From Prevotella sp. CAG:1092 (GTDB lineage: Bacteria; Bacteroidota; Bacteroidia; Bacteroidales; Bacteroidaceae), in the NCBI GenBank assembly GCA_000436915.1, contig HF994062.1, forward strand, positions 1 through 19,868: a stretch of DNA of 19,868 bases. The letters are read 5' to 3'. A model generated the notes under the pieces. That model made no database searches and was not told the DNA's origin. It saw only the letters and a list, made by a program, of their open reading frames with translations. Shown one piece after another: positions 7,368 to 14,782 of the stretch. Position 1 is the stretch's first letter. The number at the start of each line of letters is the position of its first letter. The position numbers and the translations under genes are program-made.

Positions 7368-7426
7368 AAACGTTACTTCATAATTGTAGAATAGATATCA
7401 TACAATTATAGAATTGATACCATACA
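7361..7426. repeat. Three tandem 22-bp units after nrdG
   Basis: Units at 7361-7382, 7383-7404 and 7405-7426 each begin ATTRTAGAA. The second and third agree at 19 of 22 positions; the first agrees with the third at 15 of 22. The first unit contains the nrdG stop codon and the last runs into the terminator stem. The array looks like old slipped-strand duplication of the 3' end. Confidence 0.7.
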
Positions 7427-7465
7427 AAAATCCCTGCAATACCAATGCGTATTGCAGGGATTTTT
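7426..7465. terminator. Strong two-way terminator between nrdG and the M6 protease gene
   Basis: A perfect 17-bp stem: A5 and TCCCTGCAATAC (7426-7442) against GTATTGCAGGGA and T5 (7449-7465), with a 6-nt loop. The A and T runs sit at opposite ends of the stem, so it gives a GC-rich hairpin plus U-tract in both directions. It serves the two convergent genes. Confidence 0.92.
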
Positions 7466-7516
7466 ATAGTATACGATTCATTTTAAGTTCTTCACTCTTC
7501 ACTCTCCGTTCTTCAC

Positions 7517-9247
7517 TTACTTTGCCACTTTCTTTCCACCTATTATATATATACCCTTTGGCAGAAGGTCGAAGTCGTAGCCAACCTTGGTGCCATTGAT
7601 AGAATAGATGGCTTTGTCTTGAGAAGATTTGTCGACAGTATTGATGCCTGTAGAAGCAATCTCCTTGTTGAAGTCGACATATAGTATGCCATTATCGTGA
7701 AGATGGATGTTGTAGAGCTTAACCTCGTCTCCTTCTGTCCACCATTGGCTATTAGGAATATTGGCAGACTGCTCGAAAGTAGTCTTTGCTGATATGGTAG
7801 AGTCGCCATAGATGTCGCCCAAAAGCTGTGTGCTATATTCTTCGTTTGTTATTTCTTGGTTGCTTACTCTATAGCTGCTTATTAGTTTGCCATCGGCAGG
7901 CACCATGCCCATCTTTGGATGTCCTACCACGTTGTTTACATTATTATAGCTTGTAGAGAAATCAGAAGGATTATAGTCTACATGATAAACCATTAGTCCG
8001 TCAAGTTTCTGCTTGTTGCTACCAAGTTGGCTGTTCCATCCTTGGTTCTGAATGCGCTGTATGATGAAGTATTCGTCTTTGCCGTCTTGATTATCCGCAT
8101 AACTGCTGTTTCTGATGCGGTAAGCCTTGCCACCATAATCGATATTCTCCATAGCTAATTGCTGAGGTTGGGTTAGCGTCTCGATGGTGTTCCATCCCAT
8201 AGCCTCACGCTCCCATGCTGTATAGGCAGTAGGAATCCATCCGTTGTATTTGTAGATGCCGTTGTCCATCACACTCCAATCTTCCATACCCTGATTATCA
8301 TATATTGATGATGTGAGGGTAGAAGCATAGAAATCAGGAAGACCTAAGCAATGAGAAAACTCGTGGATGAAAAGTCCAAGACCAGTAATAGCAGGTTCGC
8401 CATTGAAAGTATTTTCGTTGCCTATAAGTTCGTTGTTTACACCTGCGCGATAAATCTTCTTGCCGTTGTATTCTGCTTGGCTTCTTACGTATGTAGCCTG
8501 TGGCCATACGGTATTGTTGGCAGCACCCATGCTCTGACCGTAGCCAGCATAGATGACGTAAACAAGGTCTACGTAGCCATCGTTGTTGCTGTCATAGAGA
8601 GAGAAGTCGACAGAATCTTTCACAAGCTCGCAAGCATCAACAACCATTTGGGCTGTTCGCTCGTCGTTGCCCTTAGAGCTTGTTCCGCCATAGTATGTCA
8701 TATCCTCAGGCAGAGTGACAGGACCAACGATGTCGAACTGAGGAGTGAACTGTCCGTTGCTCATCTCACTAAAATATTGGCGAACGCTACCATAGTTTTT
8801 GCTCTCTCTATATCCAAATTCCTCTTGTTTTCCCTCTTCTTTATTAAGATATTGGTTGAACGAGCGCTTAGGGTCTTTGATAGAGAATTTCTTGTCTTGA
8901 TATTCTGCCAATATCACCAAAGCCTTAGGACTGCCAGTATGTGGAAATATAGCCTGCGAAGAACCCTGTACTGGTTCTCTTCTCATTACGTTAGCTCTGC
9001 GTATTTTTTTAGCCTTTGCAAAGAAAGCCTCCTTCGATTCTGTGATAGGAGTAAAGGTGTTGCCAATGCGGTTGAGTATTGTTCCATCGAGCGATGTATA
9101 CCAGCTGAAGTCTTCGTCGCCATGCTGAAAAACTGTTATGGTTGTACCATCAGGCTGTGTGATCGTTATTGGCATGTTCCATGCCTTTGCAGCCCATGCA
9201 GACCCCATGGTGATAGCCATTGCCAATGTAAGGATGGTCTTTTTCAT
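7517..9247 (-). CDS. Secreted M6-type metalloprotease with C-terminal sorting tail
   Basis: The 576-residue protein has a signal peptide (MKKTILTLAMAITMGSAWA, cut near 19-20). The zinc site HEFSHCLGLPD at 295-305 fits the metzincin form HExxHxxGxxD, with H295, H299 and D305 as likely ligands and E296 as catalyst. DSNNDGYVD at 219-227 resembles a calcium-binding loop. The overall layout agrees with M6 (immune-inhibitor-A-like) proteases. Residues 1-100 look like a prodomain. The last 45 residues (IYSINGTKV, LPKGIYIIGGKKVAK) resemble tails of type IX secretion cargo in Bacteroidota, so the protease is probably exported to the surface or medium. No promoter match is seen in the 83-bp gap before it, so it may be transcribed with the EFR1 gene. 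Substrate is unknown. Confidence 0.87.
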   Translation of the reverse strand: MKKTILTLAMAITMGSAWAAKAWNMPITITQPDGTTITVFQHGDEDFSWYTSLDGTILNRIGNTFTPITESKEAFFAKAKKIRRANVMRREPVQGSSQAIFPHTGSPKALVILAEYQDKKFSIKDPKRSFNQYLNKEEGKQEEFGYRESKNYGSVRQYFSEMSNGQFTPQFDIVGPVTLPEDMTYYGGTSSKGNDERTAQMVVDACELVKDSVDFSLYDSNNDGYVDLVYVIYAGYGQSMGAANNTVWPQATYVRSQAEYNGKKIYRAGVNNELIGNENTFNGEPAITGLGLFIHEFSHCLGLPDFYASTLTSSIYDNQGMEDWSVMDNGIYKYNGWIPTAYTAWEREAMGWNTIETLTQPQQLAMENIDYGGKAYRIRNSSYADNQDGKDEYFIIQRIQNQGWNSQLGSNKQKLDGLMVYHVDYNPSDFSTSYNNVNNVVGHPKMGMVPADGKLISSYRVSNQEITNEEYSTQLLGDIYGDSTISAKTTFEQSANIPNSQWWTEGDEVKLYNIHLHDNGILYVDFNKEIASTGINTVDKSSQDKAIYSINGTKVGYDFDLLPKGIYIIGGKKVAK

Positions 9248-9330
9248 TGTTATATAGTTTTGTTTGTTTTATGATAAGGTTATGCTTATTTCAAAGAAAG
9301 ATGTTACGTCTCTTTTTCAAAGAGCTTGTG

Positions 9331-10113
9331 TTATGCTTTGTTCTTTCCAAAGTAGTATTGTCCCTTATGTTTTGTTCTGCTGCCGTATTCTATAGCATGA
9401 GTAGGACAATGATGATAGCAATTAAAGCAAGCCATACATGTGCCATCTTGCTTCCATGATGGACTCTCGCCCTCGTGCCATATTATGTTGTCAACGCTGC
9501 AAACCTTGGCGCATTTACCACAATGCAGACATTTGTCTTCCGTTACGTGAAAAGGTTTGTCACTAATAAGGTATTTATGGAAGAAGCCACCTATGATGCG
9601 GGAGTTTATCCTTGGCCAGTTGCCGATGTCAAGATCTTCATTGCTTGTGGCTCTTTGCAATACGATATTGATAAACTTCTCCAACTTCTTGTCGGCATTG
9701 CTAATCTTTAGCTGCTCTTTTTCTTTGGTGTCGACATCCATAAAAGGAAGTCCGACATAGCTTTCGGGCATGATGAGCGAGCAAGAAGAATGAAGAGGAA
9801 TATTGCGTTCTTTAAGGTCGTTGCGCAAGATGTCGATAGTTTCGCCTATGTTGTCGCCAGCTGTTACGAGCGAATAAACATAGCAGTCTTCAATGTTCTC
9901 AACTGTTAGCTGCTCTATGAATTTGCGAACCAAGGTAGGTGGGCGCCAACCATGCACAGGAAAGCATAAGCCTAAGCGTTCGCCTGGTTTCAACTTCAAG
10001 TGGTATGGCTTGTTGGCAACGTCTGGTAAGAATACTACTTCGTCGCCCGTCTTTTCAGCCAACTTCTCTACAGCCCATTTGGTATTACCTGTTCCTGAGA
10101 AATAAAATATCAT
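9331..10113 (-). CDS. EFR1-type flavodoxin/ferredoxin fusion protein
   Basis: The 260-residue cytoplasmic redox protein has an N-terminal flavodoxin-like domain (about 1-150) with the FMN phosphate loop FSGTGNTKWA at 5-14. A C-terminal domain holds two [4Fe-4S] motifs: C195, C198, C201, C205 and C226, C229, C232, C236, each a full CxxCxxCxxxC set. Proteins of this build are annotated as EFR1-family ferredoxins and are common in anaerobes; they presumably pass electrons between flavin and iron-sulfur centres, but partners are not known. The start is firm because the first flavodoxin strand begins at residue 2. The promoter lies so close that the mRNA would have almost no leader. The M6 protease gene follows 83 nt downstream; a functional tie is not obvious. 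Confidence 0.9.
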   Translation of the reverse strand: MIFYFSGTGNTKWAVEKLAEKTGDEVVFLPDVANKPYHLKLKPGERLGLCFPVHGWRPPTLVRKFIEQLTVENIEDCYVYSLVTAGDNIGETIDILRNDLKERNIPLHSSCSLIMPESYVGLPFMDVDTKEKEQLKISNADKKLEKFINIVLQRATSNEDLDIGNWPRINSRIIGGFFHKYLISDKPFHVTEDKCLHCGKCAKVCSVDNIIWHEGESPSWKQDGTCMACFNCYHHCPTHAIEYGSRTKHKGQYYFGKNKA

Positions 10114-10117
10114 GTTG

Positions 10118-10148
10118 CAAAATTAGTTTAAAAATAATAGACTTCAAA
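10118..10148 (-). promoter_or_regulatory. Promoter of the EFR1 ferredoxin gene
   Basis: On the minus strand: TTTG (10148-10145), 19 bp, TAATTTTG (10125-10118). The -7 box ends only 4 bp before the ATG at 10113-10111, so transcription is expected to start at or within a few bases of the start codon. Confidence 0.7.
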
Positions 10149-10203
10149 ACAAATCTTAGTTTTTTTGCTTTATGATCAGACAAATAGCTTCTTTTTGTAA
10201 TAG

Positions 10204-10261
10204 CTGTCTCTATAGCATTCAGCAAACAATCATCTGTCTCTATAGCATTCAGCAAACAATC
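10204..10261. repeat. 28-bp perfect tandem duplication, 30-bp period
   Basis: The 28 bases at 10204-10231 (CTGTCTCTATAGCATTCAGC and eight more) recur without change at 10234-10261. The array sits just after the TPR gene stop and before the EFR1 promoter. Perfect identity suggests a recent duplication. Two copies with a 2-bp spacer do not make a CRISPR array. Confidence 0.9.
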
Positions 10262-10267
10262 TCGTTG

Positions 10268-10846
10268 CTATCTGTTGTCAATCTTCACGGCACATCCATT
10301 TATCATGTTTCTTATCTGTGATATCCTTGCCTTTTCGTCGGGACGATATTTCTGATAGTATACGAGAGCCGACTGATAATTGTCGAGTGCTGCTATCCAC
10401 TCTTGTCTAAACATATGGATGAAGCCTATGCGATAGTAAGCATCAGGCTTTTCGTTGTCGTGGCATAGAGAGAGCATCTTGGTATAGTAGGGCAGAGCCT
10501 TAGTATATTCTCCGAGATTGAAATAGCTCTCCGCGCAAGCATAGTTATAGAACGACTGCTCCTGTGGCGAAAACTTCTCAAGTTGCGGAATGGCTTTCGA
10601 GAGATATTCTGTAGCCTGCTCATAGTTCCAATCATAATAATAGCACACGCCGATGTAAGCCTTGAAGCGAGGGTTCAGATTATGATTCTTCTCCAGTTTT
10701 GTGAAGAGGTTTAGAGCCTCAGAATACTTTCCGCTCTGAAAGTATTCAATAGCCATGCCCAGCTTGTCGGTATCTTTCGATTGCGACAGGCTGGGCTGTA
10801 TGCTAAGTGTAGTCAATAATATTAATATGTATAATGTCTTTCTCAC
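10268..10846 (-). CDS. Secreted or periplasmic TPR-repeat protein
   Basis: The 192-residue product begins with a signal peptide (about 1-21, ending SLSQ). Four tetratricopeptide-like helix pairs follow (about 28-58, 62-92, 99-130 and 135-168; for example AIEYFQSGKYSEALNLFTKL). Such repeats bind other proteins and act as scaffolds. The start is GTG at 10846-10844, which overlaps the TGA of the M64 peptidase gene as GTGA; the coupling makes a shared role likely. No ATG is available before the signal peptide, which supports the GTG. It is the last gene of the envelope operon, and no clear hairpin terminator follows, only the 28-bp duplication. Its partner is unknown; a place in assembly or anchoring of the upstream enzymes is inference. 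Confidence 0.82.
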   Translation of the reverse strand: MRKTLYILILLTTLSIQPSLSQSKDTDKLGMAIEYFQSGKYSEALNLFTKLEKNHNLNPRFKAYIGVCYYYDWNYEQATEYLSKAIPQLEKFSPQEQSFYNYACAESYFNLGEYTKALPYYTKMLSLCHDNEKPDAYYRIGFIHMFRQEWIAALDNYQSALVYYQKYRPDEKARISQIRNMINGCAVKIDNR

Positions 10847-12078
10847 TTTGTATAGAAGTCAATGACATTTTGCAATATGCGCTTGCAGACATCGCAAAAC
10901 TCAGGATTCTCGTTGGTGCGCATGCGACAGTCGGGGTAAGCTCTGTATACTCCCTTGAGCGAATATCCAGCACCCTCGTAGAGTCCGGCTTTACTGTCTT
11001 TGCCTATCATATCTTCCCACTTGCCGTGGAAGTCAACCTTTGTGGTGATGTTCTTTTCCCATGGCTCTATGTCGTGAGGATACATCGGAATATCTTCGGT
11101 CTCGTAGGCATATTCGTCGGCAAGTCCTGCAAAGCTATGGCCAAACTCATGAACCACAACCGGACGATATTTTGGATGGTGCGTCATAGAGAGATTGTAG
11201 GAGTTGAGGATTCCTCCGCCACCATATTTCTCAGTATTCACAAGCACTATGATATGCTCGTATGGTGTGCCAGCCAAGAGATTGTGTAAATCCTTGAGAT
11301 TCAATGTTGTTAGATAGCGGTCGCTATAGAAGGTGTCGAAGTGACTGCTCAAAGCCGTATGCTTCCAAATGCCATTACCAGGCTCGCTTGTTCCGCTGTC
11401 AATAGAAGGCGATTTCACAGCCACTATGTTGAATCTCTCTTTCATGCTCTTGAAAGGTTCGTGAGCAAACAAAGCTTCGATGGCAATCTTTGCATCGTTG
11501 ATGAAAGTTGGCATCTCGTGCTGCTGATAGCCTTCGGCAAGGAAAGCTATGTGTATGCACTTTGTGGTGTCTTTAGCCTGCAAAAGAGTTTCGTAAGGAG
11601 TTACGTTGCGCTCACCAATATGGCGAATCAGAATGTCTGAAGGCACCACCTGATGAGTGAGCGAAGCTACTACCTCGCGACGATTGTTGCGAAGGTCGAC
11701 GGTGATGTCGACAGTATCTTTTGGCATAGGCACCAGGAATACATTCTCGAAAGCCTTGCTTGTGGTTTCAGCCTCAGGATAGCTGAGCCATTCTTGGAAA
11801 AGGGTAGAGAAGGAGTTGCGATAAATGGTGTCTCCCGTCTTGTGGTCCTTTACCGTGATTTGACCGTTGCCCTCCATAGGTAGTTCTGCCAGTCGCTTGC
11901 GTTTGCCATACCATCGTGGCGACTGCTTTAGTTCGTCTACAGCAATATGTTGCTCTGTGACATTACCCGAGAAACTATAGTCGATTCTAAGTGTTTTATC
12001 TACAAAGTAGGTGTTGAAATCCTGTGCTGCTGCATTCATTGCGAATGCAAGCAGCATGGTTGTAATTGTTGTCTTCAT
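10843..12078 (-). CDS. Secreted M64-family (IgA-peptidase-like) metallopeptidase
   Basis: From the ATG at 12078 the product has 411 residues, with a signal peptide MKTTITTMLLAFAMNAAAQ. The open frame extends ten codons further to a TTG, but that start would bury the signal peptide, so ATG is chosen. The zinc motif HEFGHSFAGLADEY (310-323) is the M64 signature; H310, H314 and probably D321 bind zinc and E311 is the catalyst. Residues 20-150 form the N-terminal beta-rich domain of these proteins. M64 takes its name from an IgA1 protease of Clostridium ramosum, but most Bacteroidota members have no known target, so antibody cleavage should not be assumed. It is the third gene of the operon, 42 nt after the glucosaminidase, and overlaps the TPR gene by 4 nt. 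Confidence 0.9.
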   Translation of the reverse strand: MKTTITTMLLAFAMNAAAQDFNTYFVDKTLRIDYSFSGNVTEQHIAVDELKQSPRWYGKRKRLAELPMEGNGQITVKDHKTGDTIYRNSFSTLFQEWLSYPEAETTSKAFENVFLVPMPKDTVDITVDLRNNRREVVASLTHQVVPSDILIRHIGERNVTPYETLLQAKDTTKCIHIAFLAEGYQQHEMPTFINDAKIAIEALFAHEPFKSMKERFNIVAVKSPSIDSGTSEPGNGIWKHTALSSHFDTFYSDRYLTTLNLKDLHNLLAGTPYEHIIVLVNTEKYGGGGILNSYNLSMTHHPKYRPVVVHEFGHSFAGLADEYAYETEDIPMYPHDIEPWEKNITTKVDFHGKWEDMIGKDSKAGLYEGAGYSLKGVYRAYPDCRMRTNENPEFCDVCKRILQNVIDFYTK

Positions 12079-12120
12079 AATGATAGTAAATGATGCATTA
12101 ATGCTCAACTCATTCTGATA

Positions 12121-13053
12121 TTAGTAAACCCTTAGCTTAGTGCCAGGCTTAATCTGATAGTCAGGGCTAAGATGGTTCATCTTATACAGACTCTTTAGTC
12201 GGATGCCATACTTCTGAGCAATATCATACATGCTTTCGCCTACCTTTGTTATATGTGGACGATTCTTGTATACTTTTTCTGCATGGCGTCTCTTCTTCTT
12301 CAGATATATGATGTCGCCAGCTTTCAGCACATCGCGCTTATTGCGTTCGTTGTATTTTGCCAGCTTTCGCCAACTAAGTTCTGTCTCCTTACCAATGCTC
12401 TTAAAGGTATCGCCATTGCGAGCTATAATGTAGTAGTTCTTATTGTACATCTTTATAGGATGCAATGTGCCACCATTTAAAGCAGGACTATCTTCCGATG
12501 CGTGCTTAGCCATAAACTTGTCGTAGCCATGAGCACTATCATATTTATAGAGCTTATATAGCTCGATGATGTCGATGAGCTTCTTTGCATAAGCAGGGTT
12601 TGTAGCATATCCGCATGCTTTTAGTCCATGTGCCCAGCCCTTATAGTCGGTAATCTTCAGAGAGAATAGTCGGCGGTATCTCTGTGACTGCACGAGGAAT
12701 TTGCTATGGTCTTCATAACTCTGCCCTGGAGAGTCGTAGGCTCTGAAGCATTCGTTTCGGGCGTCGTCATCGTGATAAGTCTTTCGCCCCTGCCATCCAT
12801 GACATTTTATGCCGAAATGGTTGTTGCCATTTCGTGCAAGGTCGCTATATCCTGCGCCACTCTCAAATACGCCCTGAGCCAAAGTGATACTTGCCGGAAT
12901 ACGATATTTCAGCATCTGCTCTATGGCCAAGTCTTTATATTGGTTGAAATAGTTCTGATATTTAGCGTTCCATGCCATTTGTCCGTATACAGGAAAAAGG
13001 CAGATGAAAGCCAAGGCTACCGAAGATAATATTCTATTCATCAATCGTATCAT
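12121..13053 (-). CDS. Glucosaminidase-domain peptidoglycan hydrolase with two LysM repeats
   Basis: The 310-residue protein should cut the glycan strands of peptidoglycan. A signal peptide (about 1-25, ending VYGQ) is followed by a GH73-like glucosaminidase domain (about 35-170). E64 in ITLAQGVFESGAG is the likely catalytic acid, and NHFGIKC and YATNPAYAKKL are typical of the family. Two LysM wall-binding repeats follow (about 206-252 and 268-310). The C-terminus ends with LysM2, with no sorting tail, so it probably acts in the periplasm. The start at 13053 is 3 nt after the DigH-like stop; an ATG four codons in (13041) is an alternative. Similar Bacteroidota proteins are annotated as mannosyl-glycoprotein endo-beta-N-acetylglucosaminidases, a misleading name. 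Confidence 0.9.
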   Translation of the reverse strand: MIRLMNRILSSVALAFICLFPVYGQMAWNAKYQNYFNQYKDLAIEQMLKYRIPASITLAQGVFESGAGYSDLARNGNNHFGIKCHGWQGRKTYHDDDARNECFRAYDSPGQSYEDHSKFLVQSQRYRRLFSLKITDYKGWAHGLKACGYATNPAYAKKLIDIIELYKLYKYDSAHGYDKFMAKHASEDSPALNGGTLHPIKMYNKNYYIIARNGDTFKSIGKETELSWRKLAKYNERNKRDVLKAGDIIYLKKKRRHAEKVYKNRPHITKVGESMYDIAQKYGIRLKSLYKMNHLSPDYQIKPGTKLRVY

Positions 13054-13056
13054 TTT

Positions 13057-14688
13057 TTATTTTATGTTTCTCTTCACCATAAACATGCCTATTCTGTGTG
13101 AAATTCCGCGAGCATTAATGGTGCGAGCTATGTACATTCCGTTGGGCAGGTTGCTAATGTTCACATATTTATTATATAGTCTTGTCGATATTATTGCCCC
13201 TTGCAATGTGGTGAAAACCACCATCTCGCTCTCGCATCCTTGGTCGAGCTCTGGTAGCACCACTATGTTGCCATTGCATGTGAGCAAGCCTCCGATGCTT
13301 AGCTTAGCCTTCTCTTCTGATGGCTGCTGCAGAGGCAAACTCTCGTTGCCATATCTGTTCATGGCAGTCACGGCATAATATCTTTTCTTGCCATCTGTGG
13401 TTATCGAACAACGATTTAATCTTGTGGCAACGAGGTTGCGAGCGTCGTTGATGTCTACCGGATATTCGTTGCTTGCATAGACGTTATACGTAACGCCTTG
13501 TTCGACTACTCGCGACCAGCTTAGCGAGTAGTCGCGTACGTCGATGCGACTAGGCGCTTGAGGCTTAGCGGTAGACTGCCATGTCATAGCCGGTACGAGG
13601 GCTTGATATTTGTCGAAATCGTTGGTTGCGAAATCATAGATTCCCTTAGTGTTGTCGGTAAAGAATTTACCACGGAAATAAGCATGTCCCAAACCATATT
13701 GTCGAGCTACATGCATTTCGCGAGTAACGTCGCCAATCTCCCATTTTCCCTCTCTTGGCGAAAGGAAATAAATGCCAAGTCCAGGAACAATAGTCTTTCC
13801 ATAACTTTGCTCTGCCCAGTCGATAGCAAAAGGAAAGAAATTGTTGTCGCGGAAATACATCATCGGATATAGCTGGTCCATAAGACCATTCTTGAGCCAG
13901 TTTTGTGCATCTTGACAAACCTTAGTATATGCATTCCAACCATGACTCCAATAGCGCGAAAGATCATCATGCTTGCCAACGGGCGAACAGCTCATCTTTA
14001 CCCAAGGCTTAAGAGATTTCACTCGGTTAGAGATTTTTCGCACGATGTTTGTAATATACTGTCGGCCTTGGTCTCTTGACACCTTTATATTCCATGTCTC
14101 AGGATATCTGATATAGTCGAGATGTATGCCGTCGATATCATAGTTGCGAGTTATCTCTTCACATATATTAGATATGTAGTCGCCAGTAGCAGGATTTTCA
14201 GGGTTCATATATCCATCTTCGCCAATTTTCTTTATCAGTCGTGGATATTTTTTTCTTAGTTGTGCACATCCTGTACCCTTCCATTTTCCTACAGGTATCG
14301 TCACCACCCAAGCATGCAGCTCCATACCTCGGTTGTGGCATTCCTCAATGGCAAAAGCCAAGGCATCATAGCCTGGACTCACGCCTGGCTTTCCGCTCAA
14401 GCATCCATCCCAAGGTTCGTATGCCGAAGGATAAATGGTGGTTGCGCGGATGCGAGTTTGCAAGAGAATGGTATTTATTCCTGCTTTCTGATATTTATCG
14501 AGTAGAGTGCGAAACTCTTCTTGTTGTTTTTCTCGGCTTCTGTAGCCTTGTGCGTAGTTATGAGGCCAGTCGAGTCCGCCTATTGTGGTAAGCCAAACAG
14601 CCCTTACCTCTCTCTTTGGCAAAGGTTGCGCCAAAGAAGATAACGAGAGAAATGACAAAAAGATGGCTATTATAGTGGTTTTATTCAT
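13057..14688 (-). CDS. GHL10-family glycosidase related to DigH/YddW, with sorting tail
   Basis: The 543-residue protein has a signal peptide (about 1-20, ending SLAQ), then a glycosyl-hydrolase-like family 10 barrel (about 26-340). It starts REVRAVWLTTIGGLDWP and carries DIDGIHLDYIRYP at 184-196, with acidic residues D184, D186 and D191 at the expected active site. A fibronectin-III-like stretch follows (about 372-460), then a C-terminal region ending in LPNGMYIART and GMFMVKR that resembles a type IX sorting domain. E. coli DigH of this family cleaves glycan strands stripped of peptides; the PgaB C-terminal domain is a distant relative acting on deacetylated polyglucosamine. It leads the four-gene operon. 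Glycan cleavage is a firm guess; the exact substrate is open. Confidence 0.87.
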   Translation of the reverse strand: MNKTTIIAIFLSFLSLSSLAQPLPKREVRAVWLTTIGGLDWPHNYAQGYRSREKQQEEFRTLLDKYQKAGINTILLQTRIRATTIYPSAYEPWDGCLSGKPGVSPGYDALAFAIEECHNRGMELHAWVVTIPVGKWKGTGCAQLRKKYPRLIKKIGEDGYMNPENPATGDYISNICEEITRNYDIDGIHLDYIRYPETWNIKVSRDQGRQYITNIVRKISNRVKSLKPWVKMSCSPVGKHDDLSRYWSHGWNAYTKVCQDAQNWLKNGLMDQLYPMMYFRDNNFFPFAIDWAEQSYGKTIVPGLGIYFLSPREGKWEIGDVTREMHVARQYGLGHAYFRGKFFTDNTKGIYDFATNDFDKYQALVPAMTWQSTAKPQAPSRIDVRDYSLSWSRVVEQGVTYNVYASNEYPVDINDARNLVATRLNRCSITTDGKKRYYAVTAMNRYGNESLPLQQPSEEKAKLSIGGLLTCNGNIVVLPELDQGCESEMVVFTTLQGAIISTRLYNKYVNISNLPNGMYIARTINARGISHRIGMFMVKRNIK

Positions 14689-14707
14689 TATTCTTTCAAT
14701 TTGTGCA

Positions 14708-14738
14708 CAAAGGTACTCATATTTTTTTTGAATTCAAA
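14708..14738 (-). promoter_or_regulatory. Promoter of the four-gene envelope operon
   Basis: On the minus strand: TTTG (14738-14735), 19 bp, TACCTTTG (14715-14708). It is a close Bacteroidota match, placed 20 bp before the ATG at 14688. Its -33 box is the right half of the palindrome TTTGAATTCAAA. Confidence 0.75.
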
Positions 14739-14755
14739 TAATTTGTTTACTTTTG
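14727..14755 (+). promoter_or_regulatory. cstA promoter, back to back with the operon promoter
   Basis: TTTG (14727-14730), 17 bp, TACTTTTG (14748-14755), then 27 bp to the cstA ATG. The -33 TTTG is the left half of the 12-bp palindrome at 14727-14738, whose right half is the -33 of the opposite promoter. The two polymerases cannot sit there at once. Confidence 0.7.
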
Positions 14756-14782
14756 CATAGTTAATTAAACTTTCAACAGAAA

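Noticed and set aside
8351..9274. A 307-codon open frame on the plus strand opposite the M6 protease
   Set aside because: It is antisense to the protease zinc site and signal peptide, has no promoter or recognisable motif, and is rich in Cys, Val and Ser as expected for a shadow frame.
10204..10261. Possible CRISPR remnant
   Set aside because: There are only two 28-bp copies with a 2-bp gap, so no spacer-sized unique sequence, and no cas gene is nearby.
10843..12078. Naming the M64 protein an IgA protease
   Set aside because: The family name comes from one characterised member; the zinc motif alone does not give specificity for antibodies.
12079..12108. Ten-codon N-terminal extension of the M64 peptidase from a TTG
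   Set aside because: It would place polar residues ahead of an ideal signal peptide that starts at the ATG at 12078.
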